A DNA stretch of 20,827 nt from Gammaproteobacteria bacterium UBA2965 (GTDB lineage: Bacteria > Pseudomonadota > Gammaproteobacteria > Pseudomonadales > Azotimanducaceae). The notes under the pieces are model-generated. The model was not told where the DNA came from. It worked only from the letters and a program-made list of their open reading frames with translations, and ran no database searches. Numbering within the stretch: position 1 is the stretch's first letter; each line of letters starts with the position of its first letter. The stretch is from NCBI GenBank assembly GCA_002348385.1, contig DEBD01000013.1, positions 80,761 through 101,587 on the forward strand, read 5' to 3'. Both the position numbers and the translations under genes were made by a program. Below are positions 6,898 through 14,298 of the stretch, in pieces.

Positions 6898-9159
6898 GTG
6901 GCTGAAGCTGTTGATTACAAAGTAGTTGGTACTCGTCCGATTCGACCTGACGGCGTGGACAAGGTCACAGGCCGTGCCCAGTATGGTGCCGACCTGAACC
7001 TGCCCAACATGCTCTACGGCAAAGTGCTGCGCAGTCCCCATGCGCACGCCAAGATCAAGAGCGTGGACGTGAGCAAGGCATTGGCTATGGACGGCGTTTA
7101 CGCGGCGGTGTCCGGAGCCGATTTTCCCACCGCGGCCCATGGCGATATTGGCGGTGAGGGCGGCGGCGACGTTGCCGATGTGGCTAAGAACGTCATGGCG
7201 CGCGATAAGGTGCTCTACCACGGCCATGCGGTTGCCGCGGTTGCCGCAACCTCACAATCCATCGCGGACGCCGCGTTGGCGGCCATCGATGTGGAATATG
7301 ATGTGCTGACGCCGGTTCTGGACGTGGACGAAGCCATGGCCGACGACGCGCCGCTGCTCGATGAGAACTGTTTTACCGCCAACCTGCCGGAAAAGCCCGA
7401 CAAGCCTTCCAACATCGCTGCTGTCATGCAATTGGCGCGCGGCAACGTGGAAGAGGGGTTCGAGGCGGCGGACGTCATCGTAGAAGGGGACTACAACATC
7501 CCCATGGCGCACCAGGGCTACATCGAGCCCCACGCCTGTACGGCCACCATCAACGAAGCGGGTCAGGCTACGGTCTGGTGCTGCACCCAGGGTCATTTCG
7601 AGTTCCGCTCCATGACCGCCAAGCTGTTGGGCATGGAGATTGCCGACCTGAAATTCATCGCCTCAGAAATTGGTGGCGGTTTTGGAGGCAAGACGGTGGT
7701 CTATCTGGAGCCGCTAGCGGTGCTGCTGTCCAAGCAGTCCGGGCGCCCGGTTAAGATGATGATGACTCGCGAGGACGTGTTCCGGGCTACGGGACCTACC
7801 TCGGGCACTCATTGCAAGGTGAAAGTCGGTGCCAAGAAGGACGGCACGCTCACTGCGGCCACGGCCTGGCTGGCCTACGAGGCTGGTGCCTTTGCTGGGG
7901 CTCCCATGGGTCCAGGCGCCATGTGCGTTTTTGCGCCATACGAATTGGAAAATTTCCACATCGAGGCGTTTGACGTGCTGGTTAACAAACCCAAGGTGGC
8001 CGCCTATCGTGCCCCTGGTGCGCCGCAGGCGGCGCATGCCATCGAAGTCGCGCTGGACGATCTGGCCCGGCAACTGGATATGGATCCCATCGATTTGCGT
8101 TTGAAAAACGCGGTCAGCGAAGGCACCCAGGCATCTTACGGGCCGAAATTTCCACGTATCGGCTTCAAGGAGTGCCTGGAAGCCGCAAAAGCCCACCCCA
8201 ACTACACCAAACCGCTGCCCGAAGGCGCTGGTCGGGGTGTTGCCGCAGGTTTCTGGTTCAACGTCGGTATGCAATCCAGCGCCGAGGTGCACATCAACGA
8301 GAACGGCTCCGTCATCGTGGTGGAGGGGAATCCCGACATCGGCGGCTCGCGCGCGTCCATGTGCATCATGGCTGCGGAAACCCTGGGGGTGGAGTACGAC
8401 AGCGTGCGCGCCCTGGTGGGTGATACCGAAAGCACCGGGTTCTCAAACGTGACCGGTGGTTCTCGAACCACGTTCGCCACCGGAATGGCAGTGATTGAAG
8501 CGTGCGAAGACATCATTGCTCAGTGCAAGGCTCGTGCGGCCGCGACCTGGGGGGTGGACGAAGATCAGGTGGAGTGGGAGGACGGGCAGGCAGTGCCTGC
8601 CCCCGGCGTGAATGCCGATGTCAAACCGCTGAGCCTGGCCGACATCGCTGCGTCGGCCCACAAGACGGGCGGTCCGCTGCTGGGTCGCGCATCACTCAAT
8701 GCTCAGGGAGCCGGCGCCTCGTTTGCCGTGAACATCTGCGATCTGCAGGTGGATGCCGAGACCGGCAAAGTGGACGTGCTGGGCTTCACCGCTGTTCAGG
8801 ATGCCGGCCGAGCCATCCACCCGGATTATGTGGAAGGCCAGATGCAGGGTGGCGCGTCCCAAGGTCTGGGTTGGGCGCTCAATGAAGAGTACATCTTTGA
8901 CAAGAATGGCGTGATGGAAAACGCCGGCTTCCTCGACTATCGCATTCCCGTTGCGTCGGATCTGCCGATGATCGATTGCGAGATCGTAGAGGTTCCCAAT
9001 CCCAGCCATCCGTACGGCGTGCGTGGTGTGGGCGAGACGCCCATCGTGGCGCCTTTGGCGGCCGCGGCCAACGCGGTGCGGGATGCCACCGGTGTTCGCG
9101 TCAACGACCTGCCGTTGTCGCCCCCGCGCCTGTTGGATGCCATAGATTCCGCCGAGTAG
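6898..9159 (+). CDS. Molybdenum hydroxylase, molybdopterin-binding large subunit (xanthine dehydrogenase family)
   Basis: This 753-residue catalytic subunit binds the Mo-molybdopterin cofactor. GTG 6898 is set by a strong AAGGAGG at 6881-6887. Recognisable parts are the small N-terminal domain (GTRPIRPDGVDKVTGRAQYG), HQGYIEPHA at about 205-213, and the cofactor loop EIGGGFGGK at 257-265. The active-site signature is AYRAPGAPQ at 369-377, and the catalytic base is Glu713 in GVRGVGETP. The 369-377 loop is neither AYxCSFR (form I CO dehydrogenase) nor AYRGAGR (form II), so carbon monoxide oxidation is unlikely. Purine, aldehyde, aromatic acyl-CoA or N-heterocycle hydroxylation are all possible. 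No XdhC/CoxF-type maturation factor is in the window. The family is certain; the substrate is unknown. Confidence 0.92.
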   Translation: MAEAVDYKVVGTRPIRPDGVDKVTGRAQYGADLNLPNMLYGKVLRSPHAHAKIKSVDVSKALAMDGVYAAVSGADFPTAAHGDIGGEGGGDVADVAKNVMARDKVLYHGHAVAAVAATSQSIADAALAAIDVEYDVLTPVLDVDEAMADDAPLLDENCFTANLPEKPDKPSNIAAVMQLARGNVEEGFEAADVIVEGDYNIPMAHQGYIEPHACTATINEAGQATVWCCTQGHFEFRSMTAKLLGMEIADLKFIASEIGGGFGGKTVVYLEPLAVLLSKQSGRPVKMMMTREDVFRATGPTSGTHCKVKVGAKKDGTLTAATAWLAYEAGAFAGAPMGPGAMCVFAPYELENFHIEAFDVLVNKPKVAAYRAPGAPQAAHAIEVALDDLARQLDMDPIDLRLKNAVSEGTQASYGPKFPRIGFKECLEAAKAHPNYTKPLPEGAGRGVAAGFWFNVGMQSSAEVHINENGSVIVVEGNPDIGGSRASMCIMAAETLGVEYDSVRALVGDTESTGFSNVTGGSRTTFATGMAVIEACEDIIAQCKARAAATWGVDEDQVEWEDGQAVPAPGVNADVKPLSLADIAASAHKTGGPLLGRASLNAQGAGASFAVNICDLQVDAETGKVDVLGFTAVQDAGRAIHPDYVEGQMQGGASQGLGWALNEEYIFDKNGVMENAGFLDYRIPVASDLPMIDCEIVEVPNPSHPYGVRGVGETPIVAPLAAAANAVRDATGVRVNDLPLSPPRLLDAIDSAE

Positions 9160-9170
9160 TCAGGGCAGAT

Positions 9171-9197
9171 GCGCATGGGCCCGAGTGGCCCATGCGC
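9171..9197 (+). repeat. Perfect 11-bp stem-loop between Mo subunit and MoaD-like gene
   Basis: GCGCATGGGCC (9171-9181) and GGCCCATGCGC (9187-9197) form a perfect 11-bp stem around a CGAGT loop. It begins 11 bases after the stop codon of the Mo subunit and ends 13 bases before the preferred ATG of the MoaD-like gene. No T-run follows, so it is not a classical intrinsic terminator. It could stabilise the upstream mRNA, mark a processing site or dampen expression of the downstream gene. Confidence 0.8.
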
Positions 9198-9210
9198 CAT
9201 CGATGCAGCT

Positions 9211-9453
9211 ATGGCTAAGGTAGTGTTTCCTGACCATTTGTTGCAGCACACGGGGGGCGAACGCGAGCTCGATGTTGTGGCTGCCAACTTTCGCGAGCTG
9301 CTCGCGGTGCTGGAATCGAAATGGCCCGGCACGGCTGAAGTGTTCGCGAAATGTGCGGTGGCTATCGACGACCAGATTTATCAGGATGCGTTTCTGGAGC
9401 CCTTGCAGCCCCACAGCGAGGTGTTCTTCATGCAGCGGATAGAGGGCGGCTAG
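9211..9453 (+). CDS. MoaD/ThiS-like small sulfur-carrier protein with C-terminal Gly-Gly
   Basis: This 80-residue protein fits the beta-grasp ubiquitin-like MoaD/ThiS fold. It has an N-terminal strand KVVFPDHLL, a helix with the pattern NFRELLAVLESKWPG, a central VAIDDQIYQD segment, PLQPHSEVFFMQ near the end, and terminal Gly-Gly. In MoaD, adenylation and thiocarboxylation of that Gly-Gly supply sulfur to molybdopterin. The first possible start, ATG 9169, would place a perfect hairpin inside the coding region and give an atypical N-terminus, so I prefer ATG 9211. Neither start has a clear Shine-Dalgarno sequence. The gene follows the Mo subunit by about 50 bases on the same strand, which suggests a role in cofactor sulfuration or maturation of that enzyme. 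That role is inference; the fold call rests on pattern and length. Confidence 0.75.
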   Translation: MAKVVFPDHLLQHTGGERELDVVAANFRELLAVLESKWPGTAEVFAKCAVAIDDQIYQDAFLEPLQPHSEVFFMQRIEGG

Positions 9454-9458
9454 CCGCC
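9445..9458. repeat. Palindrome joining the stop codons of two convergent genes
   Basis: GGCGGCTAGCCGCC (9445-9458) is a perfect palindrome. It can fold as a GGCGG/CCGCC stem with a CTAG loop on either strand. It contains the whole stop codon of the MoaD-like gene and touches the stop codon of the HAD gene. There is no T-tract on either side, so bidirectional termination is possible but unproven. Confidence 0.45.
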
Positions 9459-10099
9459 TACAGGTCCAGTCCCGTCACCTGCGCCAGAGACGCAATGGCA
9501 TCGGCCTCGTCGATCACCTTGATGGTCCGCATGCCCAGTGCCCGGGCAGGCTTGAGGTTCACACCCAGGTCGTCGAGAAATACGGCGTTTTCCGGCCGCA
9601 CATCCAGGCGAGCGCAAGTCAGCTGGTAGATCTCCGGATCGGGCTTGCGAATGCCTTCCACGCTGGATTCCACCACCAGGTCGAACAGCCCCATGACCTC
9701 GGCCACTTCGCTGGCGCGCGCGCTGTCGGTGGCCATGCCGGGCCCTGACCCGGATTTGAGGTTGTTGGTGATGCAGGCGACCTTGAGTTCGGCTTTGCAG
9801 CGCTTGAGCGTCTCGACCATGCGGGGACGTAGACTGCCGGAAAGCAACTCGACCACCTGCTTACCCGAGATGCGGTGGCCGCGGGCCGCCGTCTCTTCGG
9901 CGAACAGCACGTCAAATTCCTCCAGGCTGATCCGGCTGGATTCGAACTGGGCCCAGGCGTTGGTGTCCGGATTGGTGGCGTTGGTCATGCGAATGAAGTC
10001 CGTCGGAATGCCATTGTCACTTTCGAACCGGTTGAACGACTCGAAGGGACTGGTAGTGAGAACGCCGCCAAAATCCCAAATTACTGCCTGTATGCTCAT
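9458..10099 (-). CDS. HAD-superfamily hydrolase (subfamily IA, DFGG variant)
   Basis: This is a 213-residue haloacid dehalogenase-like hydrolase, most likely a phosphatase of unknown substrate. The motifs are in order: motif I WDFGGVLT with nucleophile Asp9, motif II ITNN with Thr111, motif III KPDPEIY with Lys152, and motif IV FLDDLGVN with Asp176-Asp177. The second motif-I aspartate (the usual general acid of DxD) is glycine, as in YihX-type sugar phosphatases and the N-terminal domain of soluble epoxide hydrolases. The cap is alpha-helical and short (about residues 15-90). ATG 10099 is preceded by AGGG. A TTG two codons upstream is a less likely start. The gene is convergent with the MoaD-like gene and divergent from the SDR gene. 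Confidence 0.88.
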   Translation of the reverse strand: MSIQAVIWDFGGVLTTSPFESFNRFESDNGIPTDFIRMTNATNPDTNAWAQFESSRISLEEFDVLFAEETAARGHRISGKQVVELLSGSLRPRMVETLKRCKAELKVACITNNLKSGSGPGMATDSARASEVAEVMGLFDLVVESSVEGIRKPDPEIYQLTCARLDVRPENAVFLDDLGVNLKPARALGMRTIKVIDEADAIASLAQVTGLDL

Positions 10100-10127
10100 C
10101 GTCAACCCTATGTCCGTCCGGCGGCGG

Positions 10128-10157
10128 ATTTTAGGGGAAACGCCCCCGATCGGTAAA
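10128..10157 (-). promoter_or_regulatory. Possible sigma-70 promoter for the HAD hydrolase gene
   Basis: On the minus strand TTTACC (10157-10152) and TAAAAT (10133-10128) are separated by 18 bases, matching TTGACA at four of six and TATAAT at five of six positions. This lies 29 bases upstream of the HAD start, in the 128-bp gap to the divergent SDR gene. The support is sequence similarity only. Confidence 0.35.
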
Positions 10158-10214
10158 CGGAGTTAATGAAGCCTTCTCCGCCGGTTGGGACTTTGCTACG
10201 TTGGTGCGAGGACG

Positions 10215-10221
10215 AAAGGAG
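10215..10221 (+). promoter_or_regulatory. Ribosome-binding site that fixes the SDR start
   Basis: AAAGGAG ends six bases before ATG 10228. It excludes the upstream TTG at 10201, whose reading would run through this site. Confidence 0.8.
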
Positions 10222-10227
10222 CTAATT

Positions 10228-11013
10228 ATGGATCTGCAAGATGCGGTGGTCATTGTTACAGGGTCATCATCCGGCGTAGGCGCTGCCACGGCGCGTCAGC
10301 TAGCGGAGCGGGGCGCGAATGTGGTGATCAATTACGCTCGCAACGAAACCGGGGCGCGCGACACTCAAGCAGCCTGCGAAGCGTTGGGTGTGGAAACCGA
10401 GGTGGTGCAAGCCGACGTGTCGGACGATGCTCAGTGTCGACGCCTCGCGGAGGCCGCAGAGGCCCGCTGGGGGCGTATCGATGGGCTGGTGAACAACGCA
10501 GGCACCACTAAATTCTGCGCCCACGACAACCTGGATGGGCTGGACATGGACGATTTCCAGACGATCTATGGCGTCAATACCGTTGGTCCCTATCAGATGG
10601 CCCGGGCCGTGGTGCCCGCCATGCGGCGGGGCGGGCAGGGCAGCATCGTCAACGTAGCCTCCATTGCGGGAATCATGGGCGTGGGAAGCTGCATCGCCTA
10701 TGCGGCATCCAAGGGCGCACTGATTACCATGGGATTGTCGCTCGCTCGGGTGCTCGGTCCTGAGATCCGTGTGAACACCATCTGCCCCGGGTTCATCCAG
10801 GGCGATTGGCTGGAGGAAGGGATGGGCTCGGAGACCTATGCGCGCGCCAAAGCCGGGCTAGAGCAGAGCACGCCGTTACGGCTAACCTCCACGCCGGATA
10901 ATATCGCCGAAGGCATTCTGTATTTTCTCGGGGGCGCGGACGTTATTACCGGCGAGACGCTCATCCTGGACGGGGGTCATCATCTCAATCAGATGGCGTC
11001 TGCTCGGCGGTGA
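10228..11013 (+). CDS. Short-chain dehydrogenase/reductase (classical SDR)
   Basis: This is a 261-residue Rossmann-fold NAD(P)-dependent oxidoreductase. The classical SDR set is complete: TGSSSGVG at residues 11-18, acidic QADVSD near 61-66, NNAG at 89-92, Ser145 in VNVASIAG, and Tyr158 and Lys162 in YAASK. The CPGFIQGDWLEEGMG substrate loop follows at about 186-200. Asn-Tyr-Ala-Arg after the second strand, with no acidic residue there, hints at NADP(H). It resembles FabG-like 3-oxoacyl reductases, but the substrate cannot be read from the sequence. The C-terminal tail past LDGGHH is short and overlaps the 3' end of phoU by 29 bp on the opposite strand. Confidence 0.9.
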   Translation: MDLQDAVVIVTGSSSGVGAATARQLAERGANVVINYARNETGARDTQAACEALGVETEVVQADVSDDAQCRRLAEAAEARWGRIDGLVNNAGTTKFCAHDNLDGLDMDDFQTIYGVNTVGPYQMARAVVPAMRRGGQGSIVNVASIAGIMGVGSCIAYAASKGALITMGLSLARVLGPEIRVNTICPGFIQGDWLEEGMGSETYARAKAGLEQSTPLRLTSTPDNIAEGILYFLGGADVITGETLILDGGHHLNQMASARR

Positions 11014-11686
11014 GGTTGCCGTGGCGCACGTCTTCGCCTTTGGCCAGAAACACCGCGTACTCGCTGATGTTCTTGGCATGGTCGCCGATTCGCTCTAATG
11101 CCCTGGCGGCCCAGATGACGTTCAAGGCGCGCTCGATCTGGGCGGGGTGCTCCGACATCTGCTGACCACGCTGGCGTACGATTGCGTCGTAGTCGGCGTC
11201 TACCCGTTCGTCCGAGGCAATGACCGCTAATGCTTGATCTGCGTCAACCCGTGCGAATACATCCAATGCCTTGCTGAGCATTGCAGACGTGGTTGCGCCC
11301 ATTACGCGAATGTCGTTGTACTGGTCGTCCGGAAACGGCAAGTGAGACACGGCCTTGGCCACCTTGGCAATTCGTTCGGCCTCGTCGCCGATTCTCTCCA
11401 GATCCGTGCTGGCCTTCATCAGACCGATGAGCGTTCGTAGATCCGTTGCGGCCGGTTGGCGCAGCGCGATGATATGCACGCACAATTCGTCGAGATCGAT
11501 CTCGAGCTGATTGACCCTGTCTTCCGCATCCCGAACCGTTTGGACCAGCTCCGTGTCATGCGTCGTCAAAGCCTGACAGGCGTTGCGCAACTGCTGCTCT
11601 ACGGTACCCCCCATCTCCATCAGGAGATTCCTGGCCTGTTCTAGTTCGGCGTCAAATTGCTCAGATATGTGGGGATGAGCCTTCAT
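10985..11686 (-). CDS. phoU: Phosphate transport system regulator PhoU
   Basis: PhoU is a cytoplasmic, peripheral membrane protein that links PstSCAB transport state to PhoR signalling and represses the Pho regulon under phosphate-replete conditions. The 233-residue protein consists of two similar three-helix halves. Each has the metal-binding LERIGD motif: LERIGDEAERIAK at about 96-108 and LERIGDHAKNI at about 197-207. The length matches the family (E. coli 241). ATG 11686 has GAGG upstream. It is the last gene of the phoB-phoR-pstSCAB-phoU operon. Its 3' end overlaps the convergent SDR gene by 29 bp, so no terminator lies between them. Confidence 0.97.
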   Translation of the reverse strand: MKAHPHISEQFDAELEQARNLLMEMGGTVEQQLRNACQALTTHDTELVQTVRDAEDRVNQLEIDLDELCVHIIALRQPAATDLRTLIGLMKASTDLERIGDEAERIAKVAKAVSHLPFPDDQYNDIRVMGATTSAMLSKALDVFARVDADQALAVIASDERVDADYDAIVRQRGQQMSEHPAQIERALNVIWAARALERIGDHAKNISEYAVFLAKGEDVRHGNLTAEQTPSD

Positions 11687-11722
11687 GGTGGGACCTCAAA
11701 TGTTCGGTCTATATTCCATCGT

Positions 11723-12631
11723 TTATCCGTATCTACCGGTGATGTAGTCCTCGGTTCTCGACTCGGTCGGGTTGGTAAACACCGTGTCGGTACGACCAAA
11801 TTCGACCAGTTCTCCCAGGTACATGAACGCCGTATGGTCGGACACCCGGGCTGCCTGCTGCATGTTGTGTGTCACGATCACAATAGTGTAGTCCTTTTTT
11901 AGCTGGTGGATTAGTTCTTCGATTTTCAGCGTAGAGATAGGGTCCAGGGCGGACGCGGGCTCATCGAGCAGCAGCACGGAAGGTTTGACGGCAATAGCCC
12001 GGGCGATGACCAGACGCTGCTGCTGGCCCCCGGAGAGGCCCAACGCAGACTCTTTGAGTCGGTCTTTCACCTCATCCCACAGAGCCGCATTATGCAGGGC
12101 CCATTCCACGCGCTCGTCCATCTCTGCTTTCTGCAGATCGCCCTGAATACGCAGACCATACGCGACGTTTTCGTAGATAGTCTTGGGAAACGGGTTCGGG
12201 CGCTGGAAGACCATGCCCACTCGACGCCGGAGTTGGGCCGCGTCCACTTCCTTGGCGTTGATATCGATGCCGTCCAAGTGGATGGTGCCCGTAGTTTCCA
12301 CGCCGTCGATCAGGTCATTCATCCGATTGAAGCACCGCAGCAGGGTGGATTTGCCGCAGCCCGACGGACCGATGAACGCGGTGACCTGAGTTTTCGGAAT
12401 ATTCAGGGAGACGTCTACCAGCGCCTGCTGGCCGCTGTAATACAGGCAGAGATCCCGGACCGTGAGGCTGATCTCGTCAGTGCTTTCATCGCTGGCGGTT
12501 GTTGCGCCGGCGTCAACGGCTGGCCGGGTGTCGATGCTGCTTTCGTTCACATGGGTTCCTGGGGAGTCTGGACCTTCGTTATTCGGACGGCCCACGCCGG
12601 GGGTTCCATTGTCATTCATTTTGCTGGACAT
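11723..12631 (-). CDS. pstB: Phosphate ABC transporter ATP-binding protein PstB
   Basis: This is the ATPase of the high-affinity phosphate importer. It shows Walker A GPSGCGKST at 88-96, a Q-loop in VFQRPNPFP, signature LSGGQQQR, Walker B LLLDEPASALDP and the H-loop VTHNM. The core is typical of PstB (about 255 residues). An additional hydrophilic N-terminus of about 50 residues, rich in Asp, Glu, Ser, Thr and Gly, precedes the usual ISLTVRDLCLYY start. ATG 12631 lies two bases after the pstA stop codon, so translation is probably coupled. An in-frame ATG at 12619 would remove four residues. No start was found that removes the extension entirely; no in-frame stop interrupts it. Confidence 0.96.
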   Translation of the reverse strand: MSSKMNDNGTPGVGRPNNEGPDSPGTHVNESSIDTRPAVDAGATTASDESTDEISLTVRDLCLYYSGQQALVDVSLNIPKTQVTAFIGPSGCGKSTLLRCFNRMNDLIDGVETTGTIHLDGIDINAKEVDAAQLRRRVGMVFQRPNPFPKTIYENVAYGLRIQGDLQKAEMDERVEWALHNAALWDEVKDRLKESALGLSGGQQQRLVIARAIAVKPSVLLLDEPASALDPISTLKIEELIHQLKKDYTIVIVTHNMQQAARVSDHTAFMYLGELVEFGRTDTVFTNPTESRTEDYITGRYG

Positions 12632-12633
12632 CT

Positions 12634-14295
12634 CTAACTCTCAACCCCGCGGTAGCGGTTTTCCAGGCGATTGCGCAACATGATGGCGGTCAGGTTGAGC
12701 ACCACGATGATGAGCACCAATAGTAGGGCGGTGGCGTAGACCAACGGTCTTGCCGCATCGACGTTGGGGCTTTGAAAGCCAACGTCGTATATATGGAATC
12801 CCAGGTGCATGAATTTGCGTTCCAGGTGCACGAAGGGAAAGTTGCCGTCCACCGGCAGCGTTGGGGCCAGCTTGACCACACCGACCAGCATCAGTGGCGC
12901 CACTTCACCGGCCGCCCGTGCCACAGCGAGAATCACGCCGGTGAGGATGGACGGGCTGGCCATGGGGAGTATCACCCTGAACAACGTTTCGGCCTTGGTG
13001 GCTCCCAGTGCCAGGCTGCCTTCGCGGATGGCCCTTGGAATTCGTGTAAGTCCTTCCTCTGTGGAAACGACCACGACGGGAACGGTAAGCAGCGCCAGGG
13101 TCAGCGAAGCCCATAGCAAGCCAGGGGTGCCGAAGGTCGGCGCGGGTAGCGCTTCAGGGAAAAACAGCTGGTCGAGGTTTCCCCCGATAAAGTAAACGAA
13201 AAATCCCAGTCCAAACACGCCGTAGACGATGGATGGCACACCGGCCAGGTTATTGACCGCGATCCTGATCAGGCGAACGAATGGCCCCTGGTGCGCATAT
13301 TCGCGCAGATAGATGGCCGCGATCACACCGAACGGCGTGACCAGCACCGACATGAGGAGCACCATCATTACGGTACCGAATATGGCCGGAAAGATGCCGC
13401 CCTCCGTATTTGCTTCCCGAGGCTGCTCGCTCAGGAACAGCCAGATGCTGCTCATGTAGTGACCGAGCTTGTCGGCCAGTGACATACGGTTGGGTCGCCA
13501 GGCGCGAACGACCTCGGCGAGGTTGGTGGTCACCACTCGTCCTGAAGCGAGGCGTAGTTCGATGTTGTCTCGCTGCAGGCTGGTATAGAGATCCCGCAAT
13601 TGGCTCTCTGAGACCAGATAGTCGGCGTTGAGATCGGCTTCCTCGGGTGCAAGGTGGCTGGCGGATTCACCGGCGAACTCCAGCGATCGGCGCTCCAGCC
13701 GCAGTCTCTCAAGCTGGTAGTTGATGCGATTGAGCGTGCCTTGCTCGAGTTCTTCGATCTGCAAGCGAATGTCGCGCGCGCGCTCCAGACGTTGTTGAAA
13801 TGCTGCCCAGAGATCCCCCGAGGTCACCTGACGATCGCCGTCGTATACGGAGACGAGGAAGCCATAGGCATTGCCCCATTCCATACGCTCCAGCACCACC
13901 GCGTGCTCCGGGTACTCGATGCTCGACACGTCCCGTTCGAACAGCCATTGGAAGTCGGGCGGAGAGTAACGCCTGTTGCCCGTTTTCAGCAGCCAGCGCT
14001 GCACAATTTCGGTTTGAGGATCGCTGCTGCCGAATACTTCCGCGTAACGCTGAGGTGTCAGGGATTCCATATCGGCCAGTTCTCCCATGGCGACCTGGGC
14101 TTGGCCGAACTGATCTGTGAAATTTATCAGGCGAACCTCTGCCGGCCAGAAATGTGCCAGCCCCCGGATAGCGATGAGCAGCAGCAGGCCCGCCACCGCG
14201 ACCACGCTGATGCCTACTGCAGCCGCATTTGCCCACACCCATGGCTCGCCGGAGGCGAGCCATGAACGCACGCTGGTTTGTCGTTCTTTTAGCAT
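12634..14295 (-). CDS. pstA: Phosphate ABC transporter permease PstA, long form with periplasmic insert
   Basis: This is an inner-membrane permease subunit of the phosphate importer. At 553 residues it is far longer than E. coli PstA (296). TM1 is at about residues 25-46. A periplasmic region of about 250 residues (47-298) follows, with an Arg/Glu/Leu-rich, probably coiled-coil helix near 163-206. The permease core runs from about 299 to 545. The ABC-contact EAA loop is visible in REGSLALGATKAETLFRVILP. The N-terminal part fits the DUF3333-type domain found in long PstA proteins of pseudomonads and marine gammaproteobacteria. It starts four bases before the pstC stop region ends and is followed by pstB after two bases, so all three are tightly coupled. 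Confidence 0.95.
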   Translation of the reverse strand: MLKERQTSVRSWLASGEPWVWANAAAVGISVVAVAGLLLLIAIRGLAHFWPAEVRLINFTDQFGQAQVAMGELADMESLTPQRYAEVFGSSDPQTEIVQRWLLKTGNRRYSPPDFQWLFERDVSSIEYPEHAVVLERMEWGNAYGFLVSVYDGDRQVTSGDLWAAFQQRLERARDIRLQIEELEQGTLNRINYQLERLRLERRSLEFAGESASHLAPEEADLNADYLVSESQLRDLYTSLQRDNIELRLASGRVVTTNLAEVVRAWRPNRMSLADKLGHYMSSIWLFLSEQPREANTEGGIFPAIFGTVMMVLLMSVLVTPFGVIAAIYLREYAHQGPFVRLIRIAVNNLAGVPSIVYGVFGLGFFVYFIGGNLDQLFFPEALPAPTFGTPGLLWASLTLALLTVPVVVVSTEEGLTRIPRAIREGSLALGATKAETLFRVILPMASPSILTGVILAVARAAGEVAPLMLVGVVKLAPTLPVDGNFPFVHLERKFMHLGFHIYDVGFQSPNVDAARPLVYATALLLVLIIVVLNLTAIMLRNRLENRYRGVES

Positions 14296-14298
14296 AGC

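Noticed and set aside
5461..9159. Aerobic carbon monoxide dehydrogenase (coxMSL)
   Set aside because: The gene order fits, but the Mo subunit lacks the AYxCSFR loop of form I and the AYRGAGR loop of form II.
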